NCBI GenBank assembly: GCA_963836605.1
Contig: CAWIKB010000009.1
Coordinates: forward strand, 62,001 to 126,000
DNA from: Bog-473 sp963836605
GTDB taxonomy: Bacteria > Actinomycetota > Acidimicrobiia > Acidimicrobiales > RAAP-2
DNA length: 64,000 nt
Direction of reading: 5' to 3'
The notes under the pieces are model-generated. The model made no database searches and was not told the origin of the DNA. It saw only the letters and a program-made list of their open reading frames with translations. Position numbers and translations under genes: made by a program. Positions within the stretch are counted from its first letter, which is position 1, and each line of letters begins with the position of its first letter. Positions 8,998-18,581 of this stretch are shown here, in pieces.

Positions 8998-10043
8998 GCC
9001 GCGTCCTGCCCATCGCCTACGGTCTCGCTCCGGTCACGTCGCCCGCTCCGGCCCCGACCGCCGGGGGTGCCTTCCTCCTCGGGGACCTCTTGTTCTGCCT
9101 TGTGCCCGGTGAGGCTCAAGAAGACGTCGTCCAGGCTCGGCTCGCGCAGCGCCAACCCGGCCAGGGGGACGTGGGCGGCATCGAGGGTGCGCAGGACGTC
9201 CACCGCCACCGCCGGCCCGCTGTCCACCGTGAGCTCGACCGTGCTGCCGTCGATGTTCGGTGTGTGCTCCGACAGGGAGGCGATGAGCGAGGCCGCCTTC
9301 CTGGCCACGGCCGCGTCGCTCACGGTGACGGAGACCACCGAGGTGCCCAGCGTCGCCTTCAACTCCGATGGCGTGCCCTCGGCGATGACCTTGCCGTGGT
9401 CGACCACCACGATGTCGCGGCAGAGTCGATCGGCCTCCTCGAGGTATTGCGTGGTCAGGAGAACGGTCGTGCCCCCGCTGACCAGGTCCTCGATGACACC
9501 CCAGAGGTCCTGACGGCTCTGGGGGTCGAGGCCGGTGGTGGGCTCGTCGAGGAAGAGGACGGGTGGTTGGGCCACCAGGGCAGCCGCCAGGTCCAGCCGG
9601 CGTCGCATGCCGCCCGAGTAGGTCTTGAGCACACGGTCGCCGGCCTCGGTCAGGCCGAAGCCCTCGAGGAGCTCGTCGGACCGCCGGCGGACGTCCTTCC
9701 AGCCCATGTGGCTGAGCCGACCGACCATGCGGATGTTCTCGCGGCCGGTCAGGTTCTCGTCGACGGCGGCGTTCTGTCCGGCCAGCCCGATGATGCGGCG
9801 CACGATGTCGGATTCCTTGACCACGTCGTGGCCGAAGATGGCGGCCTGTCCCGCGTCCGGGCTGAGGATGGTGGCCAGGATGCGGACGGCGGTGGTCTTG
9901 CCCGCCCCGTTGGGCCCGAGCAGTCCCAGGACGGTCCCGGACTCGACCTGGAGGGAGACGCCGTCGAGGGCGCGCACGTTGCCGCGGGGGAAGACCTTCA
10001 CCAGATCATGTGCCTCAACGGCCAGGCCGGAATTATCACTCAT
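8994..10043 (-). CDS. ABC transporter ATPase, DrrA-like
   Basis: An ATP-binding subunit of 349 residues. Walker A is GPNGAGKTT (residues 43-51), the signature is YSGGMRRR (142-149) and Walker B is LFLDEP (163-168). A DrrA-type C-terminal extension follows and ends in a charged tail rich in Gly, Arg and Glu. The ATG at 10043 is preferred to an in-frame TTG at 10049. The start codon lies inside an inverted repeat shared with the divergent MarR gene, so expression is probably controlled by that regulator, as is common for drug or lipid exporters. Confidence 0.93.
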   Translation of the reverse strand: MSDNSGLAVEAHDLVKVFPRGNVRALDGVSLQVESGTVLGLLGPNGAGKTTAVRILATILSPDAGQAAIFGHDVVKESDIVRRIIGLAGQNAAVDENLTGRENIRMVGRLSHMGWKDVRRRSDELLEGFGLTEAGDRVLKTYSGGMRRRLDLAAALVAQPPVLFLDEPTTGLDPQSRQDLWGVIEDLVSGGTTVLLTTQYLEEADRLCRDIVVVDHGKVIAEGTPSELKATLGTSVVSVTVSDAAVARKAASLIASLSEHTPNIDGSTVELTVDSGPAVAVDVLRTLDAAHVPLAGLALREPSLDDVFLSLTGHKAEQEVPEEEGTPGGRGRSGRRDRSETVGDGQDAA

Positions 10044-10064
10044 TGGCAAAGAAACTTAGTGATA
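10034..10064. promoter_or_regulatory. Inverted repeat, likely MarR operator
   Basis: TATCACT (10034-10040) and its exact complement AGTGATA (10058-10064) flank 17 bases in the 32-base gap between the exporter ATPase and marR. The left arm lies just inside the ATPase coding start, and the right arm overlaps a -10-like TAGAGT box (10063-10068) seven bases before the marR GTG. One bound dimer could block both transcripts. This is inferred from position and symmetry. Confidence 0.55.
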
Positions 10065-10075
10065 GAGTTATTTGC

Positions 10076-10564
10076 GTGTCAAGACAATGCTCGCGCTCCG
10101 ACCTGCTGCAACAGCTCCGATCGGAGATCGTGGGCTATTTCGGGGCGGCCAGCGCCTTCGACGAGCGGGTGGCCGAGAAATTCAAGCTCAGCCGGACCGA
10201 CATGCGCTGTCTCGACATGTTGGGCCACTCGGGTCCCATGACGGCGGGGCAGTTGGCCGACGAGAGCGGCCTGAGTACCGGGGCCGTCACGTTCCTGCTG
10301 GACCGGCTCGAAGAGGCCGGCATGGTGCGGCGCCGCCGGGACACCGATGATCGCCGCCGGGTGTGGGTGGAGCTGGTCCCCTCGGCTCACCAACGCATGG
10401 TGCGGGCACAACAGCCGATCGTCGAGGAGATGCGGGCGGTGGCGCAGCGGTTCAAGGCCGACGAGCTGGCCATCGTGCGGGACTTCATGCGCGAGACCAA
10501 GGAGGTGTTCGAGCGGCAGATCTCGGGCGCGGCCAAGGGCAAGAGGGGTGGCCGCACGGGCTGA
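10076..10564 (+). CDS. MarR-family transcriptional regulator
   Basis: A winged-helix regulator of 162 residues, divergent from the DrrAB-like exporter. The recognition region is MTAGQLADESGLSTGAVTF, followed by the wing RRRRDTDDRRRVWVEL, both typical of MarR. The GTG at 10076 is chosen because a TAGAGT box lies seven bases upstream; the frame is open further upstream but would run through the operator and the divergent promoter. A basic tail (KGKRGGRTG) ends the protein. It probably represses both itself and the exporter and is released by a small ligand, by family analogy. Confidence 0.9.
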   Translation: MSRQCSRSDLLQQLRSEIVGYFGAASAFDERVAEKFKLSRTDMRCLDMLGHSGPMTAGQLADESGLSTGAVTFLLDRLEEAGMVRRRRDTDDRRRVWVELVPSAHQRMVRAQQPIVEEMRAVAQRFKADELAIVRDFMRETKEVFERQISGAAKGKRGGRTG

Positions 10565-10680
10565 TCGGGGTGCCGGCGTGCCGGTAGGATGTCGCGTTCC
10601 GTCCTGTCGCTGGGCCGGAGCTTCAACCACTGAACGAGGCCGCCCGCGGGCGGTTCACCAGGCCAGGGCAAGGAGTCCCG

Positions 10681-13398
10681 ATGCAGTACGTCTTCGATTT
10701 CGACCACGCTCACCCACGTCCCCCGATGGAGCTGAAGGACCTGCTCGGGGGCAAGGGCGCCAACCTGGCCGAGATGACGTCGGTCCTCGCCCTGCCCGTG
10801 CCGCCGGGGTTCACCATCTCGACCGACGCCTGCCGGGACTTCATGCACGGGGGGTGGCCCAAGAGCCTCGACGCCGAGATCTCGAGGGCCCGCGGGCGCC
10901 TGGAGGCGGCCATGGGCAAGGTGGTCGGCGACGCCGAGGACCCCCTCCTGGTCTCCGTGCGCTCGGGCGCCAAGTTCTCCATGCCCGGGATGATGGACAC
11001 CGTCTTGAACCTGGGCCTGAACGACCACTCCGTGGAAGGCCTGGCCAAGCAGACGGGAGACGAGCGGTTCGCGCTGGACTCGTACCGCCGCTTCATCGCC
11101 ATGTACGGGCGGATCGTGCTCGAGCTGCCGGGCGATGAGTTCGATGCGCTCTTCGACGCCGCCAAGGAGCTGGCCGGCACCACGTCGGACCACAAGGTCC
11201 CCACCGAATTGCTGCGCTACCTGGTCGACTCCTACCAGCAGATCGTCGAGCGCCACACCGGCCGCCCGTTCCCACAGGACCCGGCGGCACAGCTGCGGGG
11301 GGCCATCGAGGCGGTGTTCAGGAGCTGGGACGGCCCGCGGGCCATCGCCTACCGCGAGCGTGAGCACATCGCACACGAACTGGGCACCGCCGTCAACGTG
11401 CAGGCCATGGTGTTCGGCAACCGCGACGACAACTCGGGCACCGGGGTGGGATTCACCCGCGACCCGGCCACCGGGGCCAAGGGGGCGTACGGGGACTTCC
11501 TGGTCAACGCCCAGGGCGAGGACGTCGTGGCCGGGATCCGCAACACCCAACCGATCTCGGCGCTGAAAAAGCGGTTCCCCAAGGTGCACACCGCGTTGCT
11601 CGACATCTTCGGGCGTCTCGAAGCGCACTACCTCGACATGTGTGACACCGAGTTCACCATCGACCAGGGGAAGCTCTGGATGCTGCAGACCCGGGTCGGC
11701 AAGCGCACCGGCGCGGCCGCGCTGAAGATGGCGGTGGACATGGTGCGGCCGAACGACCTGGGCATCTCCAGGGCCGAGGCCGTGTCTCGCATCACCGAGG
11801 ACCACCTCGACTCGGTGCTGCACCCCCAGTTCTCGGGCTCGGGCTACACCGTGTGGGCCAAGGGTCTCGGCGCCAGTCCGGGCGCCGCCGTGGGCCGCCT
11901 CTACTTCACCGCCGACGATGCGGCGGCCGCAGCGGGCCGGGGCGAGCAGGTGATCCTGGTGCGCAACGAGACGTCGCCCGAGGACGTGCACGGCATGCTG
12001 GCCGCCGAGGGGATCCTGACCGCCCGGGGCGGCCTGGTCAGTCATGCCGCCGTGGTGGCAAGGGGCTGGGGCAAGCCGGCGGTCGTGGGCGCCGAGGTGC
12101 TCCGGTTGTCCGACCGTGCCGTGACGGTCGGGGAATCCACCCTGCACGAGGGCGACTGGGTCTCGCTCGACGGCGGGGCCGGGATCGTAGTGGCCGGCCA
12201 GGTGCCGCTGACCGCGGCCTCACCCCCTCCGGCCTTCGCCACCGTGCTGTCGTGGGCCGACGACATCAGAGCCGGGCATCTGGCCGTGCGGGCCAACGCC
12301 GACACGGGCGAGGACGCGGCCAACGCGCGAGCGCTGGGAGCCGAGGGCATCGGGCTCTGCCGCACCGAGCACATGTTCCTGGGCGAAGACCGTCTCCCGG
12401 TGGTGCGCTGGATGATCCTGGCCGACACGCCGGCCGAGGAGATCTCCGCCCTCGAACAGTTGCGAAGCGTCCAGCGGGAGGACTTCATCGCCATTCTCGC
12501 CGCCATGGACGGCCTGCCGGTGACGGTGCGGCTGCTCGACCCGCCGCTGCACGAGTTCCTGCCCAGCACCGAGGAGATGGCGATCAAGGAGGCCACGGTC
12601 GGCCTCACGCCCGACGAGCGCCGGCTCTACGACGCCGCGCTCTCGTGGAAGGAGGCCAACCCCATGCTGGGGACCCGTGGGGTGCGGCTCGGCGTGGTCA
12701 AGCCCGGGCTCTACGCCATGCAGGTGCGCGCGCTGATGGAAGCGGCCCGGCAACGGGTGGTCGACGGCGGACACCCGATCGTCGAGATCATGATCCCCCT
12801 CACGGTCAGCCGGGAGGAGCTCGCCCTGGCCCGGGGCTGGGTCGAAGAAGCCGTGGCGGCGGTGACGGCCGAGCGGGCCCCGCGGCCGAGCAAGGGCGCG
12901 ACCAAGGGTCCGGGCAAGGCGGGCAAGCTCGAGGTGACCATCGGGACCATGATCGAGACGCCCCGGGCCGCCCTGCGCGCGGGCGAGATCGCCGAGGTGG
13001 CCGACTTCTTCTCCTTCGGCACCAACGACCTGACCCAGATGACCTTCGGGTTCAGTCGGGACGACGTCGAGGGGCGGATGATGAGCGCGTACTTGGAGCA
13101 GGGCCTGCTGCCCCGCAATCCTTTCGACGTGGTCGACGCCGACGGTGTCGGCGAGCTGGTCCGCCTGGGCACCGAGCGGGGCCGGGCCACCCGACCCTCG
13201 CTCAAGGTGGGGGTCTGTGGTGAGCACGGGGGCGAGCCCGAATCGATCGCCCTGTTCTACGACGTCGGCCTCGACTACGTGAGCTGCTCGCCCTTCCGGG
13301 TGCCGGTCGCCCGCTTGGCCGCGGCCCAGGCCGTGCTGGCGGCGGCGCCGCCCGTGGCCAAGGGAAAGAAATCAGGCAAGGCGGCCAAGGGCCGCTGA
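10681..13398 (+). CDS. ppdK: Pyruvate, phosphate dikinase
   Basis: A 905-residue enzyme that interconverts pyruvate, ATP and phosphate with phosphoenolpyruvate, AMP and diphosphate. The order is the N-terminal ATP-grasp domain (LLGGKGANLAEM; RSGAKFSMPGMMDT), the swivelling domain with catalytic His455 in GGLVSHAAVVARGWG, and the C-terminal TIM barrel with GTNDLTQMTFGFSRDD and the cysteine loop GVCGEHGGEP. Length and motifs are complete. A lysine-rich tail follows residue 890. GCAAGGAG lies just before the ATG. In bacteria the enzyme works in gluconeogenesis or in PPi-linked glycolysis; no adjacent regulatory protein gene is seen. Confidence 0.97.
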   Translation: MQYVFDFDHAHPRPPMELKDLLGGKGANLAEMTSVLALPVPPGFTISTDACRDFMHGGWPKSLDAEISRARGRLEAAMGKVVGDAEDPLLVSVRSGAKFSMPGMMDTVLNLGLNDHSVEGLAKQTGDERFALDSYRRFIAMYGRIVLELPGDEFDALFDAAKELAGTTSDHKVPTELLRYLVDSYQQIVERHTGRPFPQDPAAQLRGAIEAVFRSWDGPRAIAYREREHIAHELGTAVNVQAMVFGNRDDNSGTGVGFTRDPATGAKGAYGDFLVNAQGEDVVAGIRNTQPISALKKRFPKVHTALLDIFGRLEAHYLDMCDTEFTIDQGKLWMLQTRVGKRTGAAALKMAVDMVRPNDLGISRAEAVSRITEDHLDSVLHPQFSGSGYTVWAKGLGASPGAAVGRLYFTADDAAAAAGRGEQVILVRNETSPEDVHGMLAAEGILTARGGLVSHAAVVARGWGKPAVVGAEVLRLSDRAVTVGESTLHEGDWVSLDGGAGIVVAGQVPLTAASPPPAFATVLSWADDIRAGHLAVRANADTGEDAANARALGAEGIGLCRTEHMFLGEDRLPVVRWMILADTPAEEISALEQLRSVQREDFIAILAAMDGLPVTVRLLDPPLHEFLPSTEEMAIKEATVGLTPDERRLYDAALSWKEANPMLGTRGVRLGVVKPGLYAMQVRALMEAARQRVVDGGHPIVEIMIPLTVSREELALARGWVEEAVAAVTAERAPRPSKGATKGPGKAGKLEVTIGTMIETPRAALRAGEIAEVADFFSFGTNDLTQMTFGFSRDDVEGRMMSAYLEQGLLPRNPFDVVDADGVGELVRLGTERGRATRPSLKVGVCGEHGGEPESIALFYDVGLDYVSCSPFRVPVARLAAAQAVLAAAPPVAKGKKSGKAAKGR

Positions 13399-13485
13399 CC
13401 CCGCCGGCCGCCGGCCGGGTCAGGCTCCGTCCCGGCCCCGCCTCGGCCGCCGCCTCGCCCGGCCTCGGCGGGCGCAGCCCCGCGG

Positions 13486-13491
13486 TACCGT
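13486..13491 (+). promoter_or_regulatory. -10-like box for leaderless dnaG
   Basis: TACCGT ends six bases before the dnaG ATG at 13498. The spacing matches the boxes before uppS and glyS and suggests a leaderless transcript. The 99-base gap after ppdK is otherwise very GC-rich and shows no recognised element. Confidence 0.4.
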
Positions 13492-13497
13492 CAAGGT

Positions 13498-15393
13498 ATG
13501 GGCATACCCGACGAGGACGTGGCCCAGGTCCGGGCGGCCACCGACATCGTTGCCCTGATCGGCGAGCATGCCCCGCTCAAGCGGTCCGGCCGGCGCTGGA
13601 CCGGGTTGTGCCCGTTCCACACCGAGAAGAGCCCGTCCTTCAGCGTCAACGCCGAGGAGGGCGTCTACTACTGCTTCGGATGCCAGGCCTCGGGGGACGC
13701 CATCACCTTCGTGCGGGAAATGGACCGTCTCGATTTCGTCGACGCGGTGCGGTTGCTGGCCGACCGCGCCGGCGTGGTCCTGCACGAGGACGCGGAGGTC
13801 GGCAAGGACCGCAAGCACCGGACCGGCCTCCTCGACGCCATGGAACGCGCCGTGGCCTGGTACCACGAGCGGCTCCTCCGCTCGCCCGACGCCGGCCCGG
13901 CCCGCGACTACCTCCGTTCGCGTGGGTACGACGGGGACGTGGTCCGCCGGTTCCGGCTGGGCTGGGCCCCCGACGAGTGGGATGCGCTCAGCCGGGAGCT
14001 TCGGCTGTCCGCACGGATCCTGGAGGAATCGGGCTTGGGATTCATCAACCGCCGGGGTCGCGCGCAGGACTCCTTTCGGGCCCGGGTCCTGTTCCCCATC
14101 TGCGATCCCTCGGGACGGCCCGTCGCCCTCGGTGGTCGGGTTCTGCCCCCCGGAGAAGGCCGGCCCATCCCCGAGCGGATCGAGCCCAAGTACAAGAACT
14201 CACAGGAGACGGCCATCTACTCGAAGCGGCGCACGCTCTACGCGCTCAATTGGGCCAAGCAGGATGTCATCGCCAAAGGCGAGGTCGTGGTGTGCGAGGG
14301 CTACACCGACGTCATCGGGTTCTTCCAGGCCGGAGTGCCGCGCGCCGTCGCCACCTGCGGCACGGCCCTGGCCGAGGAGCACTTCACCCTGCTGCGCAAC
14401 TTCGGGCGCCGCATCGTCCTGGCCTACGACGCCGACAGCGCGGGGCAAAAGGCGACCTCCCGGGTCTACGAATGGGAGCGCAAACACGAGGTCGACGTGG
14501 TGGTGGCCGACTTTCCCGGAGGCAGCGATCCGGGCGACCTGGCCCGCACCGATCCCGAGGCCCTGGCCCGCGCCGTGGCCGAGGCCCGTCCCTTCCTCCA
14601 ATTCCGGGTCGACCGCACGCTGGGGACGGGCGATTTGCGCACGGCCGAAGGACGGGCTCGCGCCGCGGAGACGGCACTGATCGCCGTGGCCGAACACCCC
14701 GACGTCCTGGTCCGGGACCAGTACATCATGCAACTGGCCGACCGCTGCCGCCTCGACGCCCCGCGCCTGCGCGAGCGGCTCGAGCATCTCCGGGCCCATC
14801 CTCCCGCCGAGAACGAGGCCGGCACCAGGGGTGGACGCCCGAGCCGCGACACGTCGGTTGACCCCGGCGATCGCCGGGAGGCCGACGGGGGGACCGAGTG
14901 GGACGACGGACACGCGGTCGCGGCACCGGTACCGCGGTCCGGGCCGGGGCTCGAAGCACTGAAGCTGGCGGTGCACCGTCCCGAGGACGTGGCGGATCGA
15001 TTGCAACCGGTGCTCTTCGTGGACACTCTGCAACGTCACGCGTTCACGGCCCTCCTCGAGCACGATGATCTCCAAGACGCCATTGCGACGTCGCCACCGG
15101 ACGTGGCCCTTCTTTTGCGCCGCGTCACCGTGGACGAACCGCTGGCCGGTGACCCTGAGCTCGGGGATCCGGTGGATTCCGTCGTCATGGTCCTGCTGCG
15201 CGAAGCGGCACGGCGGGCCCTGGCGGATGTCGAAAAAGAGGCCCGAGGTCTCGATGCCTCGTGGCAGGACGGCGCGGCCGAAACGGCGGAGGTGCGGCTC
15301 TGGCTGGCCGAACTGGACGATCCGGCCGCCGCGCGCATCGCCGCCGAGCGATTGGTAGCGTGGCTTGCAAAGCGGGAGAAACGAGAAGAGTGA
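13498..15393 (+). CDS. dnaG: DNA primase DnaG
   Basis: Primase of 631 residues that lays RNA primers at the replication fork. The CHC2 zinc finger is CPFH (38-41) with CFGC (59-62). The catalytic core has EPKYKNSQET and the Toprim acidic motifs VVVCEGYTDVIGFF (near residue 265) and AYDADSAGQKA. The C-terminal helicase-binding region is preceded by a hydrophilic linker rich in Arg, Asp and Gly (about 440-480). dnaG directly followed by the principal sigma gene is the classical macromolecular-synthesis arrangement. Confidence 0.97.
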   Translation: MGIPDEDVAQVRAATDIVALIGEHAPLKRSGRRWTGLCPFHTEKSPSFSVNAEEGVYYCFGCQASGDAITFVREMDRLDFVDAVRLLADRAGVVLHEDAEVGKDRKHRTGLLDAMERAVAWYHERLLRSPDAGPARDYLRSRGYDGDVVRRFRLGWAPDEWDALSRELRLSARILEESGLGFINRRGRAQDSFRARVLFPICDPSGRPVALGGRVLPPGEGRPIPERIEPKYKNSQETAIYSKRRTLYALNWAKQDVIAKGEVVVCEGYTDVIGFFQAGVPRAVATCGTALAEEHFTLLRNFGRRIVLAYDADSAGQKATSRVYEWERKHEVDVVVADFPGGSDPGDLARTDPEALARAVAEARPFLQFRVDRTLGTGDLRTAEGRARAAETALIAVAEHPDVLVRDQYIMQLADRCRLDAPRLRERLEHLRAHPPAENEAGTRGGRPSRDTSVDPGDRREADGGTEWDDGHAVAAPVPRSGPGLEALKLAVHRPEDVADRLQPVLFVDTLQRHAFTALLEHDDLQDAIATSPPDVALLLRRVTVDEPLAGDPELGDPVDSVVMVLLREAARRALADVEKEARGLDASWQDGAAETAEVRLWLAELDDPAAARIAAERLVAWLAKREKREE

Positions 15394-15403
15394 TCAGGCT
15401 GGC

Positions 15404-16756
15404 ATGGCGCACATAGGCGAGAACGCAGCGAGCGTGATTGAGGAGCAATCCGACCCCGCGCCGGCGCACCCCGCGGCCATCGTGGCCCTTGCCGATGACG
15501 CGCTTCCGGCCGGAGTCTCGCAAGTCGACTTCGATGCCGCGTTGGCGGTAGGACGCCAGAAGGGCCATCTGACACAGGACGAGCTCATTGACGCCCTGCA
15601 CGCGGTCGAGCTGACGCCCGAGGTGCTGGCCGCGTTGCTGGCCCGGATCAACGCAGAGGGGGTGGCGTTGCTCGAGGAGGATGACGACCTCCCGGTGGCG
15701 CGGCAGCCTTCGGCCCGCCCGAGCCGAACGGCCGTGCCGACGCGTGAGGCCACCCGCCGCGAGACGAACGGCAAGCGGACAACCGGCGCCGCGTCGGAGT
15801 CCTCTGGGAGTGCCGAGGATCCGGTGCACACCTACCTCAAGGAGATCGGTCGCGTCCCTCTCCTCAATGCCGAGCTCGAGGTGGAGATCGCGCAGGCCAT
15901 CGAGGTCGGCAACGAGGCGGCCGCCCGGTTGATCGCCCACGAGCTGGCCGAAACCGGAGATGGTCCCGCGCCCGACGTCCTTACAGCCGCCGAGCAGTCG
16001 CGCAACCGGAGGCTGGTGCGCAAGGGCCAGCAGGCCAAGGACGAGCTGATCGAGGCCAACCTCCGCCTGGTGGTGTCCATCGCCAAGCGCTACCGCAATC
16101 GTGGTCTGGCCTTCCTCGACCTGATCCAGGAGGGCAACCTCGGCCTCATGCGCGCGGTGGACAAGTTCGACCACACCAAGGGATTCAAGTTCTCGACCTA
16201 CGCCACCTGGTGGATCCGGCAAGCGATCACGCGGGCCATCGCCGACCAGGCCCGCACCATTCGCATCCCGGTCCACATGGTCGAGACCATCAACAAGGTC
16301 GTGTGGGCGCAGCGTCAGCTCCTCCAGGAACTCGGGCGGGAACCGACGGTCGAAGAGGTCTCGCAACGGGTCGAATTCCCCATCGACCGCATCAGGGAGA
16401 TCCAGCGGATCAACCAGGACACCGTCTCGCTCGAGCAACCGGTGGGGGATGAGGACGATTTCAGCCTCTCCGACCTGATCGAGGACCGCGGCGCCGTCGT
16501 CCCCGACGACGCGGCCACCCGGGCCCTCCTCGACGAAGCAGTCCGCGAGGCACTGGGCCACCTCTCCGAACGTGAGCAGGACGTCGTCCGACTCCGCTTC
16601 GGACTCGACGACGGGAAGATCCGCACGCTCGAAGAGGTGGGCCGGGAGTTCGGCGTCACCCGGGAGAGGGTGCGTCAGATTGAGTCCAAGACCCTCGCCA
16701 AATTGCGCCGTCCCGACGCCGCCCACCTCCTCAGGGACTATCTAGAAGAGTCGTAA
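15404..16756 (+). CDS. sigA: Principal RNA polymerase sigma factor (RpoD/SigA/HrdB)
   Basis: A 450-residue sigma-70 group 1 factor. It has a short region 1.1-like N terminus, region 1.2 at DPVHTYLKEIGRVPLL, region 2 with NLRLVVSIAKRYRNRGLAFL and DLIQEGNLGLMRAVDKFD, the -10 recognition helix FSTYATWWIRQAITRAI, region 3, and region 4 with VTRERVRQIESKTLAKLR. The ATG at 15404 is chosen because it lies 10 bases after the dnaG stop; an upstream in-frame start at 15365 would overlap dnaG. The linker around 110-140 is low-complexity. It directs transcription of most housekeeping genes. Confidence 0.96.
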   Translation: MAHIGENAASVIEEQSDPAPAHPAAIVALADDALPAGVSQVDFDAALAVGRQKGHLTQDELIDALHAVELTPEVLAALLARINAEGVALLEEDDDLPVARQPSARPSRTAVPTREATRRETNGKRTTGAASESSGSAEDPVHTYLKEIGRVPLLNAELEVEIAQAIEVGNEAAARLIAHELAETGDGPAPDVLTAAEQSRNRRLVRKGQQAKDELIEANLRLVVSIAKRYRNRGLAFLDLIQEGNLGLMRAVDKFDHTKGFKFSTYATWWIRQAITRAIADQARTIRIPVHMVETINKVVWAQRQLLQELGREPTVEEVSQRVEFPIDRIREIQRINQDTVSLEQPVGDEDDFSLSDLIEDRGAVVPDDAATRALLDEAVREALGHLSEREQDVVRLRFGLDDGKIRTLEEVGREFGVTRERVRQIESKTLAKLRRPDAAHLLRDYLEES

Positions 16757-16852
16757 CGCAACGAACCGCCGCGACCACTGTGGGCGACGCGAAGACCCCG
16801 AACCGCCCCGGCCCACTCCGCTGATATCGTTCCAGGGCCGTACCGAATTCCT

Positions 16853-16924
<72 letters not shown>

Positions 16925-16949
16925 CATTTCTCTTCGTTTTCGCTGGTCA

Positions 16950-17320
16950 GCGGGGGTAGCTCCAGCACCTCACCTTTCACCTCGGCCTTGTCGCGCGCGC
17001 CACGCGCGCGATCTCCCGAGAGTTCGTGCGTGATTGGCATGACGTTGTCGCCCCTCGTGAAGGCGCTGAGGGCCTGTGCGAGCTGCGCATCGCGCTCCTC
17101 GGAGCGTGCTCGTCGCGGAGTTGCTGGGACGCAGGCGCAGCCCCGTTGCGCCCAGGAAGAGGGGAGCGTCACGCTCGGGGCCGACGAAGCGGCGCAGGTG
17201 GTCCTCGAGGGCCGGCATGACCGAGCTCGGCACGTAGACCTTGCGGGGGTCACCGTTCTTGCCACTGAACTGGACTCCCTTGAGGTCCTCGTCGAACCTG
17301 CTTTTGAACGCGGAGTTCAG
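16950..17320 (-). pseudogene. Tyrosine integrase remnant next to tRNA-Asn
   Basis: Two integrase-like pieces survive on the minus strand. About 17120-17320 encodes a stretch like the start of an integrase catalytic domain (VQFSGKNGDPRKVYVPSSVM then ALEDHLRRFVGPERDAPLF and LRLRPSN). About 16950-17103, in another frame, encodes an integrase-like C-terminal tail (SEERDAQLAQALSAFTRG). The segment that should carry the catalytic Arg, HxxR and Tyr motifs is missing between them, so there is an internal deletion plus a frame change. No intact N-terminal part was recognised between 17320 and 17579. The tail runs into the 3' end of the tRNA gene, the usual layout for tRNA-targeting elements. No second attachment site was found. 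Confidence 0.6.
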
Positions 17321-17579
17321 CGGGGGGAGAGTCGCAGAGTTCGAATCAATGCGGGACGAAGTCGGCGACGACGGTTTCACGGAGCGCAACGGGCATCTCA
17401 TCAGCTTGGAAGGGTGAAAAAGCCGGACGAGCCCGAACCCTCGTGAACTGTTCTGGCAGGTCAAGCAGTGCGTGAACGGAGGCGGATTGGCCTGAATGTC
17501 GGCGGCCGCGGGATATTGGCGGGATGAAAATTGCCAATCGCCGGGGGTGGAAGGACGACGCCGGCGCGGCGGTCCCACA

Positions 17580-18581
17580 GTGATCCGCTGGGGCGTCGTC
17601 GGGCCTGGCATCATCGCCACGGGATTCGCCGAGGCGATGAAGTGGGTCGATGGAGGATCCATCACCGCGGTGGCCTCGCGGTCAGCGAAGCGAGCTGAGG
17701 CCTTCGCGGACCGGTTCGACATCCCGACCCGTCACGGCGACTACGAGGCGTTGGCGGCCGACCCCGACGTCGACGCGGCGTACGTGGCCACCCCGCATTC
17801 GCGCCACGAGGTTGACACCGTTGCCCTGCTGCAGGCGGGCAAGCACGTCCTGTGCGAGAAGCCGTTCGCCCTCAACGCGGAGCAGGCGGCACGCATGGCG
17901 GCCGAGGCGCGGAGCAGGGGACTGTTCTTGATGGAGGCCATCTGGAGCCGCTTCCTCCCCGCGTACCGCGCCCTCGTGGACGTCATAGGCGCGGGCCGCA
18001 TCGGCGAGCCACTGCTGGTGGAGGGGGACTTCGGGTTCCGCCGCCCGGTGGATCCCACGCACCGGCACTTCGCGGCCGAGCTCGGTGGCGGCGCGCTCCT
18101 CGACCTCGGCATATATCCCCTGCAGCTGTGCACGCTCGTGCTCGGGCCGGTCGAGCGCGTCGTGGCGGACGGGGTCGTCGGGGAGACCGGCGTCGACGAG
18201 GTCGTCACCGCCCTTACGCACCATCCGGCGGGCCGGTTGGGCGTGGTCAAGGCCGCCATCCGCGTGAACATGACGTGCACGGCACGCATCTCGGGAACCG
18301 ACGGCGTGATCGATCTCCCCGCCATGATGCACTGTCCCGACTCCCTGACCGTGTCGAGCCCTTCCGGCGTGGAGCCCATCGATGCGTCGTACGAGGGGAA
18401 CGGCCTCCGGTTCGAGATCGACGAGGTGCATCGCTGCCTCGAAGCGGGGCGCACCGAGAGCACGGTGGTCTCCCTGGACGAGTCGATCGCGCTGGCCACG
18501 ACGCTCGACGCCATCCGGGCCCAACTCGGCGTGGTGTACCCCGGCGAGGAGGCCGGGCCGATCCCTCAGCGCAGCCGGTAG
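17580..18581 (+). CDS. Gfo/Idh/MocA-family oxidoreductase
   Basis: A 333-residue NAD(P)-dependent oxidoreductase of the sugar/inositol dehydrogenase superfamily. The N-terminal Rossmann fold begins at IRWGVVGPGIIATGFAEAM, and the family lysine motif is present as CEKPFALN. The C-terminal domain (GDFGFRRPVDPTHRHF, GGGALLDLGIYPLQL) resembles the trans-1,2-dihydrobenzene-1,2-diol or xylose dehydrogenase branch. The GTG at 17580 is chosen because the fold starts immediately after it. The gene converges on and overlaps the LarA-like gene by 16 bases. Its place beside a uronate operon suggests a sugar substrate, which is inference. Confidence 0.88.
   Translation: MIRWGVVGPGIIATGFAEAMKWVDGGSITAVASRSAKRAEAFADRFDIPTRHGDYEALAADPDVDAAYVATPHSRHEVDTVALLQAGKHVLCEKPFALNAEQAARMAAEARSRGLFLMEAIWSRFLPAYRALVDVIGAGRIGEPLLVEGDFGFRRPVDPTHRHFAAELGGGALLDLGIYPLQLCTLVLGPVERVVADGVVGETGVDEVVTALTHHPAGRLGVVKAAIRVNMTCTARISGTDGVIDLPAMMHCPDSLTVSSPSGVEPIDASYEGNGLRFEIDEVHRCLEAGRTESTVVSLDESIALATTLDAIRAQLGVVYPGEEAGPIPQRSR

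Noticed and set aside
16950..16962. GGGGTAGCTC resembling the 5' part of tRNA-Asn
   Set aside because: Only ten bases match and they fall in the integrase tail; too short to call a duplication.
17330..17360. GTTCGAATC near 17338 as part of a second tRNA or attachment site
   Set aside because: The flanks do not form a T stem and do not match the tRNA-Asn 3' end.
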